NCBI RefSeq assembly: GCF_027925305.1 | Contig: NZ_BSDR01000001.1 | Location: 1,701,001-1,765,000, forward strand | From: Desulforhabdus amnigena | GTDB taxonomy: Bacteria > Desulfobacterota > Syntrophobacteria > Syntrophobacterales > Syntrophobacteraceae | Length of the DNA stretch: 64,000 nt | Reading direction: 5' to 3' | Shown here: in pieces, positions 25,232 through 33,658 of the stretch | How the letters are laid out: every line of letters starts with the position of its first letter | How positions within the stretch are numbered: the stretch's first letter is position 1 | Notes under the pieces: generated by a model | Told to the model about the DNA's origin: nothing | What the model saw: the letters and a program-made list of their open reading frames with translations, nothing else | Databases searched by the model: none | Made by a program: the position numbers and the translations under genes

Positions 25232-26652
25232 ATTGGCGTCAGGTTAAGAATGTTTTCCTTCCATTCTGAAGACTTACATTTAAATGTGTCCATCAGTTAA
25301 ATGAGGTCTTCAGAAGGAGGAAAAACAAATGAAGGACAGCCAATTGATTCCTGTTGAAAACATGGACATTAAACTCGATGACGCAACTCTTTTGCTCAAA
25401 GCCAAAGAAACTGGCTTCATGAAGCGCATCAGAAAGTTTAATCCATTCGATTTCATAAAGGCTCTCTGCCTTATGACTCTCTACAGCACAGTCAGTCTTG
25501 AAGTATTTGCCACAATTCTGGGGTTTGTTGCAGGCTCTTGCATCTCAAAGCAATCCCTCTGGGAGAGGATAACCCCCAAATGTGTTGCTTTTGTGCGCTC
25601 AGTGCTCATGTCACTCATGTTTAGAGCATCCAGCCTGGAACCTCTCACAGCCAAAGGGGCATTCAGTCGTTTCAAGAGGGTTCTCCTCCAGGACAGCACT
25701 ACCATTAACCTGCCCGAGAGTCTGGTTCGTTTCTTCCCCGGCTCAGGTAATCAGACGGGAAAGGTGCAAGCAATCATGAAAATTCAAGTCATCCATGATT
25801 TGCTCTCGCAGACTTGCCTTCATTTTGGGTTAAGTGGTTTTAGAAGAAACGATCAGAAAGCCTCTGCCGATATTCTTAACTTTGCCAGGCCAGGGGATCT
25901 TGTCATCCGAGATCTTGGCTATTTCGTTCTCAACATATTTAGATTATTTACCCGTCAAGGAATCTACTTCCTTACTCCCTATCAGCATAATGTTAATTAT
26001 TATACAGAAGATGGAGAAAGACTCGATCTCCTTAAACTTCTCAAAAAACATCCTATTGTGGATACCATGATTGTAGCAGGAGCTACGGAGAGACTGCCGG
26101 TTAGACTCGTAGCCTCCCCTGTGCCTGCAAACATTGCCCAGATAAGGCGAAGAAAGCTCCTCAAGAAGGACAGAAGGTCCAATCCTACGAAAGAGCAACT
26201 CGAACTCCTTGGATGGGATATATTCCTCAGCAATGTTGGGGAGGATATCTGGGATAGCCTGACTGCATGCAGAATCTATGGCATCCGTTGGAGAATAGAG
26301 ATTCTCTTTAAAGCATGGAAGAGTCACTTCCACCTCAACTCTTTGCCCCAGAAGGGGAGCAAGAGCTATATCGAGCTTCTTGTCTACTCAAGGCTTGTCT
26401 TCATCACTCTCTTTCAGTCTTTCTTTGCAGAATTCAGCGCATATGCTTATGCCACTGAGGGCAAACATCTCAGTCTTTTGAAATTTGCTCAGTTTATCCA
26501 AGAACATATCTGGGCTCTTATCCTTTTATTCCACTCATCTCAGATGCCAAATCTTTTCCTTGAACAGCTACTCAGGCATTGTGCCTATGAATCACGTCAT
26601 GAAAGGAAAAACTACCATGAAAAACTCTCTAATTTCTTAACCTGACGCCAAT
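25232..26652 (+). mobile_element. IS4-family insertion sequence, 1421 bp, apparently intact
   Basis: Perfect 19-base terminal inverted repeats (ATTGGCGTCAGGTTAAGAA and complement). Both sides are flanked by CCCCTTGAGGGG (25220-25231 and 26653-26664), consistent with a target duplication of up to 12 bases. A single transposase gene fills the element. Confidence 0.92.
25329..26645 (+). CDS. IS4-family transposase
   Basis: DDE transposase of 438 aa. The acidic residues are placed in VLLQDSTTINLPE and LVIRDLGYF, and the IS4 signature Y-x2-R-x3-E-x6-K is complete in YGIRWRIEILFKAWK. The ATG follows GAAGGAGGAAAAACAA. The stop codon lies inside the right inverted repeat. There is no frameshift, so the element could still be active. 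Confidence 0.93.
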   Translation: MKDSQLIPVENMDIKLDDATLLLKAKETGFMKRIRKFNPFDFIKALCLMTLYSTVSLEVFATILGFVAGSCISKQSLWERITPKCVAFVRSVLMSLMFRASSLEPLTAKGAFSRFKRVLLQDSTTINLPESLVRFFPGSGNQTGKVQAIMKIQVIHDLLSQTCLHFGLSGFRRNDQKASADILNFARPGDLVIRDLGYFVLNIFRLFTRQGIYFLTPYQHNVNYYTEDGERLDLLKLLKKHPIVDTMIVAGATERLPVRLVASPVPANIAQIRRRKLLKKDRRSNPTKEQLELLGWDIFLSNVGEDIWDSLTACRIYGIRWRIEILFKAWKSHFHLNSLPQKGSKSYIELLVYSRLVFITLFQSFFAEFSAYAYATEGKHLSLLKFAQFIQEHIWALILLFHSSQMPNLFLEQLLRHCAYESRHERKNYHEKLSNFLT

Positions 26653-26753
26653 CCCCTTGAGGGGGGCCAAGGGGGGTGTTTTTCTGGTTCGCGAAATCTT
26701 GACACCCCCCTACCCCCCCCTCAAGGGGGAATTTTCAGACATCCTCTAAGACA

Positions 26754-26789
26754 AAAAAGCCCGGACAGCTTCGCTGCCCGGGCTAAAAA
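26754..26789 (-). terminator. Rho-independent terminator of the porin gene
   Basis: On the minus strand a stem AGCCCGG / CCGGGCT (plus an inner CAGC/GCTG) is followed by a run of six T. It lies 25 bases after the porin stop codon. Confidence 0.85.
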
Positions 26790-26813
26790 CTCAGCATCTA
26801 ATCAAAGGTTCGA

Positions 26814-28199
26814 TTAGAAATTCCATTGCAGGCGTGCACCGACTTCGTAAACGTCGTCTTTGCTTGCTGCTGCAGTATAACCATCTTCGGTAATCAGGTA
26901 GGCGCCGACCAGATCCAGAGTCAGACCATCAACGATACCCTGGGTCAGGTACATATCGAATTCATGCCCGATCGTATCGTCATAGAGCTCACGGCCTCCT
27001 CTGGTGTAGCCGGAAACGACATCTTCAGCGGTCCCGAAGTACCAGTAAGAAGCGGACAGCTTGGTCTTCTCGAGAGCCTGCCATGCAGCGCCAATGGTGG
27101 CGGTCCAGAGGTTGGACGGCGTGCCGTAACCAGCCCACTGATTGTCGATGTTGCCAAATTCATCGGTGTGACCAACGGAGAATCTATCGAAGATACCGCC
27201 ACCGATGATTTCAGAGAAGTACTTGCTGGTTGACAGAGGATAGGTGAAGAAATCGATGTCGCTGCTGTCGTCCGTAGGATCCTGACCGCTGGTGTAGAAA
27301 CCGCCGACGTTGACAGTCCAGGGACCGCAGAAGAAGCTGGCGCCACCGTCGATCATCCAGCCGGTATAGTCGACGGAATCATCGTTGATCAGATCAACGG
27401 AACCCAGGTTCTTCACGAAGCTCACATAAGCGCTCATCCAATCCATCTTGTAGGCAACGTTGACGCCAAGGTCAAAAAGGCCATTGGAATCGATGAAGGG
27501 ATCGGGGAGAAGATCATTGGAAAAGTAGTTAACGGGAGTGGCCAAAGTGCCAAGGTCCGCACTGACGGCGGTGTTATGGCCATACTGATAAAAGCCGACC
27601 AATGAACCGCTCAGAACACCGGGGCCAACCTGTGCACCGGCATAATCCAAGCTCAGGTATACCGAGTCGATGTTCTCGTTTTCGGAGGTAACATCATTAT
27701 TTTGAGCTGCGATGTAGCCCAGAGAAACCATGAGGGGATCGAAGTTTGCCTTGAGAACCGCTGCGGAAAAATCGTCATCGACGATCCAGGAGTTCAGAAG
27801 GGCAATGCCCTGGATACCTACCAACGCCTTAACGGGAGTGGTGGGGATTCCAAACTCGACGTATGCATTCTTGGTTTCAACATTGACAGCGTCCGCACCT
27901 ACTCCACCGCCGGTACCCGGTCCGATCCTGCTCGTATCTTGACCCCAGGTGGAGTCACCAATTTCAAACTTGGTGACCACGCGCAGATTTTCGCTGGCAA
28001 CAAAGTAGAAATACATTCTCAAGCGCTGATCGATGAAGTTCTTGTTATCAGCGGCATCATCGGTTCCATCGAAATTGTCCTGGGAGATCCAACGGGTGCG
28101 GTACTGCCCGCCGTATTTGAACTCCACAGCAGCGAAAGCCGGAATTGCGATGGTCAGAGCCACCAGCAATGCAACGAGCATCATTAGATGTTTTTTCAT
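26814..28199 (-). CDS. Outer-membrane beta-barrel porin-like protein
   Basis: 461 aa exported protein. The N-terminus MKKHLMMLVALLVALTIAIP plus AFA is a classical signal peptide. The mature part has alternating hydrophobic/polar strands rich in Y, W, G and D, and it ends in an aromatic barrel signature (EVGARLQWNF), as expected for insertion by the BAM machinery. It resembles the general porins of deltaproteobacteria; specificity cannot be read. GAGGAGG precedes the ATG, with a candidate promoter further upstream and a strong terminator downstream, so it is a well-expressed single-gene unit. Confidence 0.85.
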   Translation of the reverse strand: MKKHLMMLVALLVALTIAIPAFAAVEFKYGGQYRTRWISQDNFDGTDDAADNKNFIDQRLRMYFYFVASENLRVVTKFEIGDSTWGQDTSRIGPGTGGGVGADAVNVETKNAYVEFGIPTTPVKALVGIQGIALLNSWIVDDDFSAAVLKANFDPLMVSLGYIAAQNNDVTSENENIDSVYLSLDYAGAQVGPGVLSGSLVGFYQYGHNTAVSADLGTLATPVNYFSNDLLPDPFIDSNGLFDLGVNVAYKMDWMSAYVSFVKNLGSVDLINDDSVDYTGWMIDGGASFFCGPWTVNVGGFYTSGQDPTDDSSDIDFFTYPLSTSKYFSEIIGGGIFDRFSVGHTDEFGNIDNQWAGYGTPSNLWTATIGAAWQALEKTKLSASYWYFGTAEDVVSGYTRGGRELYDDTIGHEFDMYLTQGIVDGLTLDLVGAYLITEDGYTAAASKDDVYEVGARLQWNF

Positions 28200-28363
28200 C
28201 TCATTTCCTCCTCAAAAAGCTGAAATTATCTCTTCGCTCTTTCCCAACTACTTGTAATTGGTTCTAATTGCCAAACGCGAGACCTGCTATCCTGCCCTCC
28301 TTTCTTTGATCTTGTCTAAAGACATACAAAGTTTACAACTCGCCCCTTTACTATTTTCATCAC

Positions 28364-28393
28364 CATGTACAGCAAAAACAAACGGGATGTCAA
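28364..28393 (-). promoter_or_regulatory. Candidate porin promoter
   Basis: On the minus strand TTGACA, 18 bases, TACATG, about 165 bases before the porin start. The -10 match is only moderate. Confidence 0.35.
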
Positions 28394-28645
28394 GATAAAA
28401 GAAAGGAATATTTTTGACTTCTTTTTCCATAAAGCTCATGCTTTTTAGCACTTGAAAATTCTTAGAAAAGAACACTTCTACCCTCGTTCAAGAGTCCTTG
28501 CTCAGTTTGAACCATATTCGCACAGCCGGATTCCATTTTCCTCCTCCCCGCAGTTCCCATTTTTGCCATTCCAAAAGGCTGTTGAATTTAGTATGCTCCC
28601 TGAGTTCAACGGTTGGAAAATCCATGGTTTGGATTTTTGCAACCT

Positions 28646-28720
28646 TAGGATGCTGTCTGAAAATTCCCCCCTCAAGGGGGGTGTCGCAAAGTCCACAGGT
28701 GGTTTCTGGATAGGTTCTAA
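28646..28720. repeat. Chimeric repeat: left end of family C, right end of family B
   Basis: Begins with the family C end GGATGCTGTCTGAAAATTCC, passes through a CCCCCTCAAGGGGGG core and finishes with the family B end, including GTCGCAAAGTCCACAGGTGG and GGATAGGTTCTAA. Confidence 0.75.
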
Positions 28721-28723
28721 GTA

Positions 28724-28878
28724 AGTGATCGGGGTTAACTAACATTCTTGGTAGCTACTGATCACATCATTCCGGCATGCTTTCAGCCGGAATCCAGCCA
28801 CATGGCAAATTCTCTGGATACCGGCTTTCGCCGGTATGACGGTGTAAGAATGTTAGAAAAGTTTTGTTCAGGTAGCCG
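28724..28878. repeat. Family E MITE-like repeat, copy 2
   Basis: Contains ATTCCGGCATGCTTTCAGCCGGAAT and GGATACCGGCTTTCGCCGG, with diverged ends related to those at 37.9 and 44.4 kb. It lies just upstream of the beta-propeller gene. The rest of 28200-28935 shows no gene. Confidence 0.78.
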
Positions 28879-28935
28879 GTATTTCGCTCAACATGATTAA
28901 AAAGCTAAAAGTTAAAAGTTAAAGGAGATGTATTG

Positions 28936-30675
28936 ATGTTGCATAGGAAATTTTTCTGCAAATGGATAATCTTGGCTCTATTGCTGTCAGGCGCATCCGG
29001 TGCGGGTGCTGCCGAGGATTCGCAATCCCCGGTCAAGGTGGCTATTTTGCCTTTCAGTATGCACGCCCCCAGTGACCTGGCTTACCTCCAGGATGGCATC
29101 CGGGACATGTTGGCCTCACGACTTGCCTGGCAGGGAAAAGTCCAGGTTGTGGACCGCGCAGCCACAACCCAGGCGCTTCACGGTTCCAAGGCAGACCTCT
29201 CACTGGGTGAAGCTGTAAAAATCGGCAGCAGTTTGAAAGCGGACTACGTCCTTTTCGGCAGTATCACCGCTGTGGGCCAATCGGTCAGCATAGACGCAAA
29301 AATGGCGCCCGTTTCCGGCACAGGCGAACCATTGCCTCTCTACGCGCAGACAAGAACCCTTGACGATGTCGTTCCCCAGATCAACCAGTTTGCCCAACAG
29401 ATCAACCAGAAGGTCTTCTCGAGAACGACGGAATCCCCCCAGGCTTCCGAGGCTGATACGGAGGAATCCATGGCCAATCGGAACCCGGAACTCTTAGTGC
29501 CAGGAACCATGCAAAGCGGTGACAAGATTTCCTATTTGAACCCGAATTTTATCGAGGTTACCCCTGAAAGTTCCCTCCGGCAATCCGGCATCTGGAGGAG
29601 CCAGACCTTTAAAGGTGGCATAGTAGGCATGGATATCGGGGATCTTGATGGCGATGGGGTAGTCGAAGTCGTTACCGTCACGGCCAATGAGCTTACCGTC
29701 TACCGCAGGCAGGCACAGGGCATGAAGACCATCGCCAGGTTCAACGGAGATAATGTGGACCGGTTCCTGTGGGTTTCCCTGGTGGACACCGACCGTGATG
29801 GAAAAGACGAAATCTATGTCACCAACCTCAGGAAATTCATCAAGACCCGTCCCGGCGGATCCGAAAATATCTATGGGGCCGATTCCAAAGAAGAACTCGC
29901 TTCCTTCGGATTCACTTTTATCGATGGAAAGTTACAACCCTCCTTCAAGAATGCTCCCTATTTTCTGAATGGTGTGGAACTGCCCAAGCGCGGCAAGGTA
30001 TTGCTGGGCCAGGCAAAGGGAAGTGTCACCGAGGGTCCTTTCAGGGGTGATATCTATGAAATGCAGATGAGAGCCGGTGATCTGGCGGCCCTGGTTCCTG
30101 CCAATCTTCCAAGCCGCTGCAACGTATTCAATTTTGCGCGTGCAGATATCAATGGTGACCATTCTGATGAAACCATTCTGATCGACAGTTCCAACGAAAT
30201 GCTCATTCTCAATTCCTCGGGAGATCAGATCTGGAAGGGAGACCGGCTCTTTGGCGCAACCACCAACTACTTTGAAGCAAAAGTGGAAGACCGCCGTTAC
30301 AATTCCGTCGATGTGTATGCCATCCCTTCACCTATCCTGATTACCGATCTCAACAAAGACGGCATTCCGGAAATCGTCGTGAACCGGAGTCGGGACATAC
30401 TTGCCAAATTTCTTCCCAATTCCATGAAGTACTTCGATAAAAGCGAGATCGTTTCTTTGTCGTGGGACCAATTGGGATTGGTGGAAAACTGGAAAACAAG
30501 GGATATCAGCGGAATGGTGACCGCCATCAGAATAGCGGACATGAATCATGACGGAAACACCGAACTTGTCGGCAGCCTGGTTCTGGCCAAAGACTTCCTG
30601 AAATTATGGGAATCCAAGAGTACTTTGTTCAGCTACGACCTGAACGTCTCACCGCAAAATCCCGCCAAGCAGTAG
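28936..30675 (+). CDS. Secreted FG-GAP/VCBS beta-propeller protein with TolB-like N-terminal domain
   Basis: 579 aa. A signal peptide covers about residues 1-25 (hydrophobic WIILALLLSG, then GAGA-A). Residues about 30-150 form a TolB/FlgO-like domain (VAILPFSMHAP, LASRLAWQGKVQVVDRAATT, ADYVLFGSIT) of the sort seen in envelope proteins. The rest carries five calcium-loop FG-GAP repeats (DIGDLDGDGVVEVV, DTDRDGKDEIYV, RADINGDHSDETIL, ITDLNKDGIPEIV, IADMNHDGNTELV), which suggest a seven-bladed propeller. ATG 28936 follows AAAGGAG. It is probably periplasmic; its role is unknown. Confidence 0.78.
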   Translation: MLHRKFFCKWIILALLLSGASGAGAAEDSQSPVKVAILPFSMHAPSDLAYLQDGIRDMLASRLAWQGKVQVVDRAATTQALHGSKADLSLGEAVKIGSSLKADYVLFGSITAVGQSVSIDAKMAPVSGTGEPLPLYAQTRTLDDVVPQINQFAQQINQKVFSRTTESPQASEADTEESMANRNPELLVPGTMQSGDKISYLNPNFIEVTPESSLRQSGIWRSQTFKGGIVGMDIGDLDGDGVVEVVTVTANELTVYRRQAQGMKTIARFNGDNVDRFLWVSLVDTDRDGKDEIYVTNLRKFIKTRPGGSENIYGADSKEELASFGFTFIDGKLQPSFKNAPYFLNGVELPKRGKVLLGQAKGSVTEGPFRGDIYEMQMRAGDLAALVPANLPSRCNVFNFARADINGDHSDETILIDSSNEMLILNSSGDQIWKGDRLFGATTNYFEAKVEDRRYNSVDVYAIPSPILITDLNKDGIPEIVVNRSRDILAKFLPNSMKYFDKSEIVSLSWDQLGLVENWKTRDISGMVTAIRIADMNHDGNTELVGSLVLAKDFLKLWESKSTLFSYDLNVSPQNPAKQ

Positions 30676-30681
30676 CATCCT

Positions 30682-30812
30682 CCCCCCATGGGGGGATTGG
30701 CGTCAGGTTATGCATAAAATTGCTCAATTGAAAGTCAAATTCCCCCCCTCGAGGGGGGGGAATCGAAGCAAGTTCGGTTTCCAAACAGAGGAGTTTTAAA
30801 CAGCCCTCTAGA
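30682..30812. repeat. Degenerate family C repeat carrying a solo IS4 end
   Basis: ATTGGCGTCAGGTTA at 30696-30710 equals the first 15 bases of the IS4-type element at 25232, with no transposase attached, and is preceded by a CCCCCCATGGGGGG palindrome. The remainder (to 30812) is a family C half in reverse orientation. The last bases form the TAG stop of the next minus-strand gene. Confidence 0.7.
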
Positions 30813-31218
30813 GTTCGTAATCTCCATCTATATCCATAATATACTCGCGTTCCTTCTCTCCCTGCTTCACGGTGAAGGTGCCGCTTCCCGTAATGGTGGC
30901 CAACTTGCCCATTCCTTTATAGATCTTCCAGGTTCCCGTAGTGAGCTTGGTCGTCCCGTCCCGATGCCCTTCAAAAGAACTGCAAATGGCCCCCTCACGG
31001 AAGTTCGTGATAGTATAGCCGCTCACCTTTCCGGTGCCGCGGATGCGGTCATGGAAAGTCACACTGCGCCGCGAAACAAATTCACCTGCCACCCCCACTT
31101 GATATTCGATGGGTTCCCCCTCCGTCTCTACCAGCATCATCGCATGATCAAACACATCATGCACATAGAGCATTTCCCTGCGGGTAGCCATCAAACGATA
31201 CATTGCTTTCCGCTTCAT
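30808..31218 (-). CDS. Hypothetical protein, probably a small beta-barrel
   Basis: 136 aa, not recognised with certainty. The second half alternates short strands rich in G, T and S (GKVSGYTITNF, TTKLTTGTWKIYKG, ATITGSGTFTV) and ends in an acidic IDGDYEL. This resembles eight-stranded lipocalin/allene-oxide-cyclase-like barrels such as the DUF3224 type; that is a pattern impression, not a match. There is no signal peptide. AAGGAGGAG stands before the ATG. Its stop codon lies at the edge of a repeat. Confidence 0.65.
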   Translation of the reverse strand: MKRKAMYRLMATRREMLYVHDVFDHAMMLVETEGEPIEYQVGVAGEFVSRRSVTFHDRIRGTGKVSGYTITNFREGAICSSFEGHRDGTTKLTTGTWKIYKGMGKLATITGSGTFTVKQGEKEREYIMDIDGDYEL

Positions 31219-31407
31219 ACCTTCTCCTCCTTTTTTAAGGACAAATGTGGATGCGGTTCACCAATCGAACGATGTTCACATGCTTGAAGCAGGCAGACTA
31301 AATGTGTGTATCATATAATCTTATGAGCGGAAATGCCAGAAAATCATCGAGTGGAAAATGATTTGCCTCATTCGATATCGCCATGGAAGATTGTTCCACC
31401 TTCGTTC

Positions 31408-31436
31408 TTGACACTGATCTTTTGTTTGGTTAACCT
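31408..31436 (+). promoter_or_regulatory. Promoter of the bioYMN operon
   Basis: TTGACA, 17 bases, TAACCT, 85 bases before bioY. The -10 hexamer overlaps the BirA-like operator. Confidence 0.6.
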
Positions 31437-31459
31437 CCAGAAATCCATAAGGTTAACAG
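31427..31459 (+). promoter_or_regulatory. BirA-type biotin operator
   Basis: Half-sites TGGTTAACC and GGTTAACAG are separated by 15 bases. They match the known bacterial BirA box layout TTGTTAACC-N15-GGTTAACAA at 8 of 9 bases each. The position over the -10 region fits biotin-dependent repression of bioYMN. Confidence 0.7.
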
Positions 31460-31520
31460 TTGTAGTGGAATCGACATAGGACGTTGGAAAAACTCCCATT
31501 CAAACGTGAAGGACCTGTTT

Positions 31521-32069
31521 ATGCCTGTAAAACAATTACAATGGATCGTCTACGCTTCACTTCTTGCAGCTCTGACCGCCGTCGGGGCCTACATTCCCAT
31601 TCCCATCGGTCCCGTTCCCATCGTTCTTCAAAACCTTTTTGTTCTGCTGGCAGGCCTTCTTCTGGGAGGCCGGTGGGGATTTACGAGCATCGGGATCTAT
31701 CTTCTGGTGGGAGCCGTCGGTATGCCGGTTTTTACAGGAGGGAAAGGGGGAGTCGCCCATTTTATCGGTCCAACGGGCGGCTATCTCATCGGTTTTGCCC
31801 TCTGCGCCTTTGTCACGGGCTGGATTTCAGAAAAGGCATCCGGCCGGACCTCTTATGACATTCTGGCTGTCATCGCAGGTTCTCTTCTGGTCTATGTCTG
31901 TGGAGTCCCCTGGCTCAAAGCCGTAACCGACATGAGCTGGAACAAGGCGGTGGTTGCAGGGATGCTCCCCTTTCTCATGGGAGACGCCCTCAAAGCCGCT
32001 CTGGCCGTTATTCTGGCTCGCGCCATTCGTCCCGTGCTCCATCGCCAACTGGAAGCCGTTTCCGCATGA
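31521..32069 (+). CDS. bioY: Biotin ECF transporter substrate-binding component BioY
   Basis: Membrane S component that captures biotin. It has the BioY pattern: GAYIPIPIGPVPIVLQNLFVLLAG, then LLVGAVGMPVFTGGKGG and FIGPTGGYLIGF, with six hydrophobic segments in 182 aa. ATG 31521 follows GAAGGA; the GTG at 31506 has no ribosome binding site. Its stop overlaps the bioM start (ATGA). With bioM and bioN it forms a dedicated biotin ECF transporter, and the upstream operator implies control by BirA. Confidence 0.95.
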   Translation: MPVKQLQWIVYASLLAALTAVGAYIPIPIGPVPIVLQNLFVLLAGLLLGGRWGFTSIGIYLLVGAVGMPVFTGGKGGVAHFIGPTGGYLIGFALCAFVTGWISEKASGRTSYDILAVIAGSLLVYVCGVPWLKAVTDMSWNKAVVAGMLPFLMGDALKAALAVILARAIRPVLHRQLEAVSA

Positions 32070-32812
32070 TCCGCATTCAAGACCTGCAATACCGTTACCC
32101 CGACGGAACAGCCGCCCTGAAGGGAATCAGTCTCTCCATTCCCGACGGCGAATTTTTGCTCATCTGCGGCCCCAACGGCAGCGGCAAGACGACTCTCATC
32201 CGTCATTTGAACGGTCTCCTCAAGCCCTTCTCGGGAAGCGTTGACGTGGACGGATTCCATGTCGCACAATCCCCCAAAGAGGTCATCAAGCGGGTGGGAA
32301 TGGTTTTTCAGGATGCGGACAGCCAGATAGTGGGTGAAACAGTCAAGGAAGATGTGGCATTCGGTCCTGAAAACCTGGGGCTCTCTCCAGCGGAGGTGAA
32401 CCAGCGCGTAGCCGCAGCCCTTGAAATGGTTGGACTGGAGCACGTTGCCGAAAAGCCTTGCCATCTTCTTTCAGGAGGCGAAAAAAGGCGTGTGGCCATC
32501 GCGGGAGTCCTGGCCATGCAGCCGCACATCCTCGTTTTTGACGAACCCTTTGCCAACCTGGACTACAGCGGCACCCGGCAGGTGTTACAACAAATCGTAC
32601 AACTTCACAAGGAAGGGCATACCATCGTTATGACCACTCATGACGTGGAAAAAGTCATCGCCCATGTGGATCGCATAGCCATCGTCTATAAAGGGGAATT
32701 GAAAGCCCTCGGCCCCCCAGATGACATCATTCCACAACTCAGCGCCTATAAGGTGCGTCCCCCCTGTTTCAGCCTGCTGGGAAAGCGAGCGGTTTCTTGG
32801 CTGGCCGATTAG
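32066..32812 (+). CDS. bioM: Biotin ECF transporter ATPase BioM
   Basis: ABC-type ATPase of the ECF module, 248 aa. It has Walker A GPNGSGKTTL, the Q-loop segment VGMVFQDADSQ, signature LSGGEKRRVAIAG, Walker B ILVFDEPFANLD and the switch histidine in VMTTHDVE. It overlaps bioY by 4 bases and bioN by 16. Energises biotin uptake. Confidence 0.93.
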   Translation: MIRIQDLQYRYPDGTAALKGISLSIPDGEFLLICGPNGSGKTTLIRHLNGLLKPFSGSVDVDGFHVAQSPKEVIKRVGMVFQDADSQIVGETVKEDVAFGPENLGLSPAEVNQRVAAALEMVGLEHVAEKPCHLLSGGEKRRVAIAGVLAMQPHILVFDEPFANLDYSGTRQVLQQIVQLHKEGHTIVMTTHDVEKVIAHVDRIAIVYKGELKALGPPDDIIPQLSAYKVRPPCFSLLGKRAVSWLAD

Positions 32813-33591
32813 CATTCCATTATTTTCCCGGCCGGTCTCTCCTGCACCGTTGGGATGCCCGGTGCAAATTCCTGGGCCTTCTGGTCCTGACCATCGGATT
32901 CCTTCATATGGGAACCCTGGCGCTGACCCTCTTTTCCGCGCTCTTTGCAGTTGCTTTGACGATCGGCGGGCTCCCCTGGCGCGCCCTTCTGAAGGAGCTC
33001 ACAGGCTGGCTTTTTTTCCTGGGAATCATTTTCCTCCTGCAGGCTTTTTTCTATCCAGGAAGCGAACCTCCACTCTTTTCCTGGCTACCCCTGAGCAGCA
33101 AGGGATTGCACCTGGCCGTGCTCACCTGCTGGAGGCTGCTTCTCATTCTCTGCTATGCAACGGTCTTCACCTTCGTCACCCGGCCCAAAGACCTCCAGGA
33201 TGCCATCGTCTGGTTCCTGAACCCTTTTCCCTTTGTGCCGGCTAGGCGCATCGCATTCATGATGACTCTCACCTTGCGCTTTCTGCCCCTCATACTGGAC
33301 CAGGCAGAAGAGGTCGGCATGGCGGGCAGATCACGACTTTCCAATCAGAGGAAAAATCCCATCCTTCGCGCCAAGTATTTTGTCCTGCCTCTTTTTCGCC
33401 GTTCCCTCATCCGCGCCGATGAACTGGCCCTGGCCCTGGCTGCTCGAGGGTACAGGGAAGATCTTCCCGTCCACCTGCCCGGGATCCCCAAGGGGCATCT
33501 GATGGCCCTGTTCCTGCTGCTTCTCGGAGTCCTGCTCTGCTCACAGGGAATTGCCGAACATGTTATGAAAATGGTGAAGACCCTGATCTAA
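32797..33591 (+). CDS. bioN: Biotin ECF transporter transmembrane component BioN
   Basis: EcfT-type coupling protein, 264 aa, with membrane helices and the cytoplasmic coupling motif ALAARGYRE (the A-R-G signature) about residue 215. The start codon is TTG 32797, the only reasonable one because no ATG occurs before residue 35; it overlaps bioM. It transmits ATPase movements to BioY. Confidence 0.9.
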   Translation: MAGRLAFHYFPGRSLLHRWDARCKFLGLLVLTIGFLHMGTLALTLFSALFAVALTIGGLPWRALLKELTGWLFFLGIIFLLQAFFYPGSEPPLFSWLPLSSKGLHLAVLTCWRLLLILCYATVFTFVTRPKDLQDAIVWFLNPFPFVPARRIAFMMTLTLRFLPLILDQAEEVGMAGRSRLSNQRKNPILRAKYFVLPLFRRSLIRADELALALAARGYREDLPVHLPGIPKGHLMALFLLLLGVLLCSQGIAEHVMKMVKTLI

Positions 33592-33658
33592 GCCCCTATC
33601 CAGCCCCCCTACTCCGATCTTCTTCTCAAAAGGGCAAGGGAGGTTTTGAAATATGCTC

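Larger units (their letters stand above)
25169..26747. repeat. Family C repeat, split by an IS4-type element
   Basis: Left part 25169-25231 begins AGAGGCTGTCTGAAAATTCC; right part 26653-26747 ends GGAATTTTCAGACATCCTCT. These are inverted ends of one short repeat whose C/G-rich core was the insertion target. An uninterrupted relative lies at 62351-62480. Confidence 0.8.
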
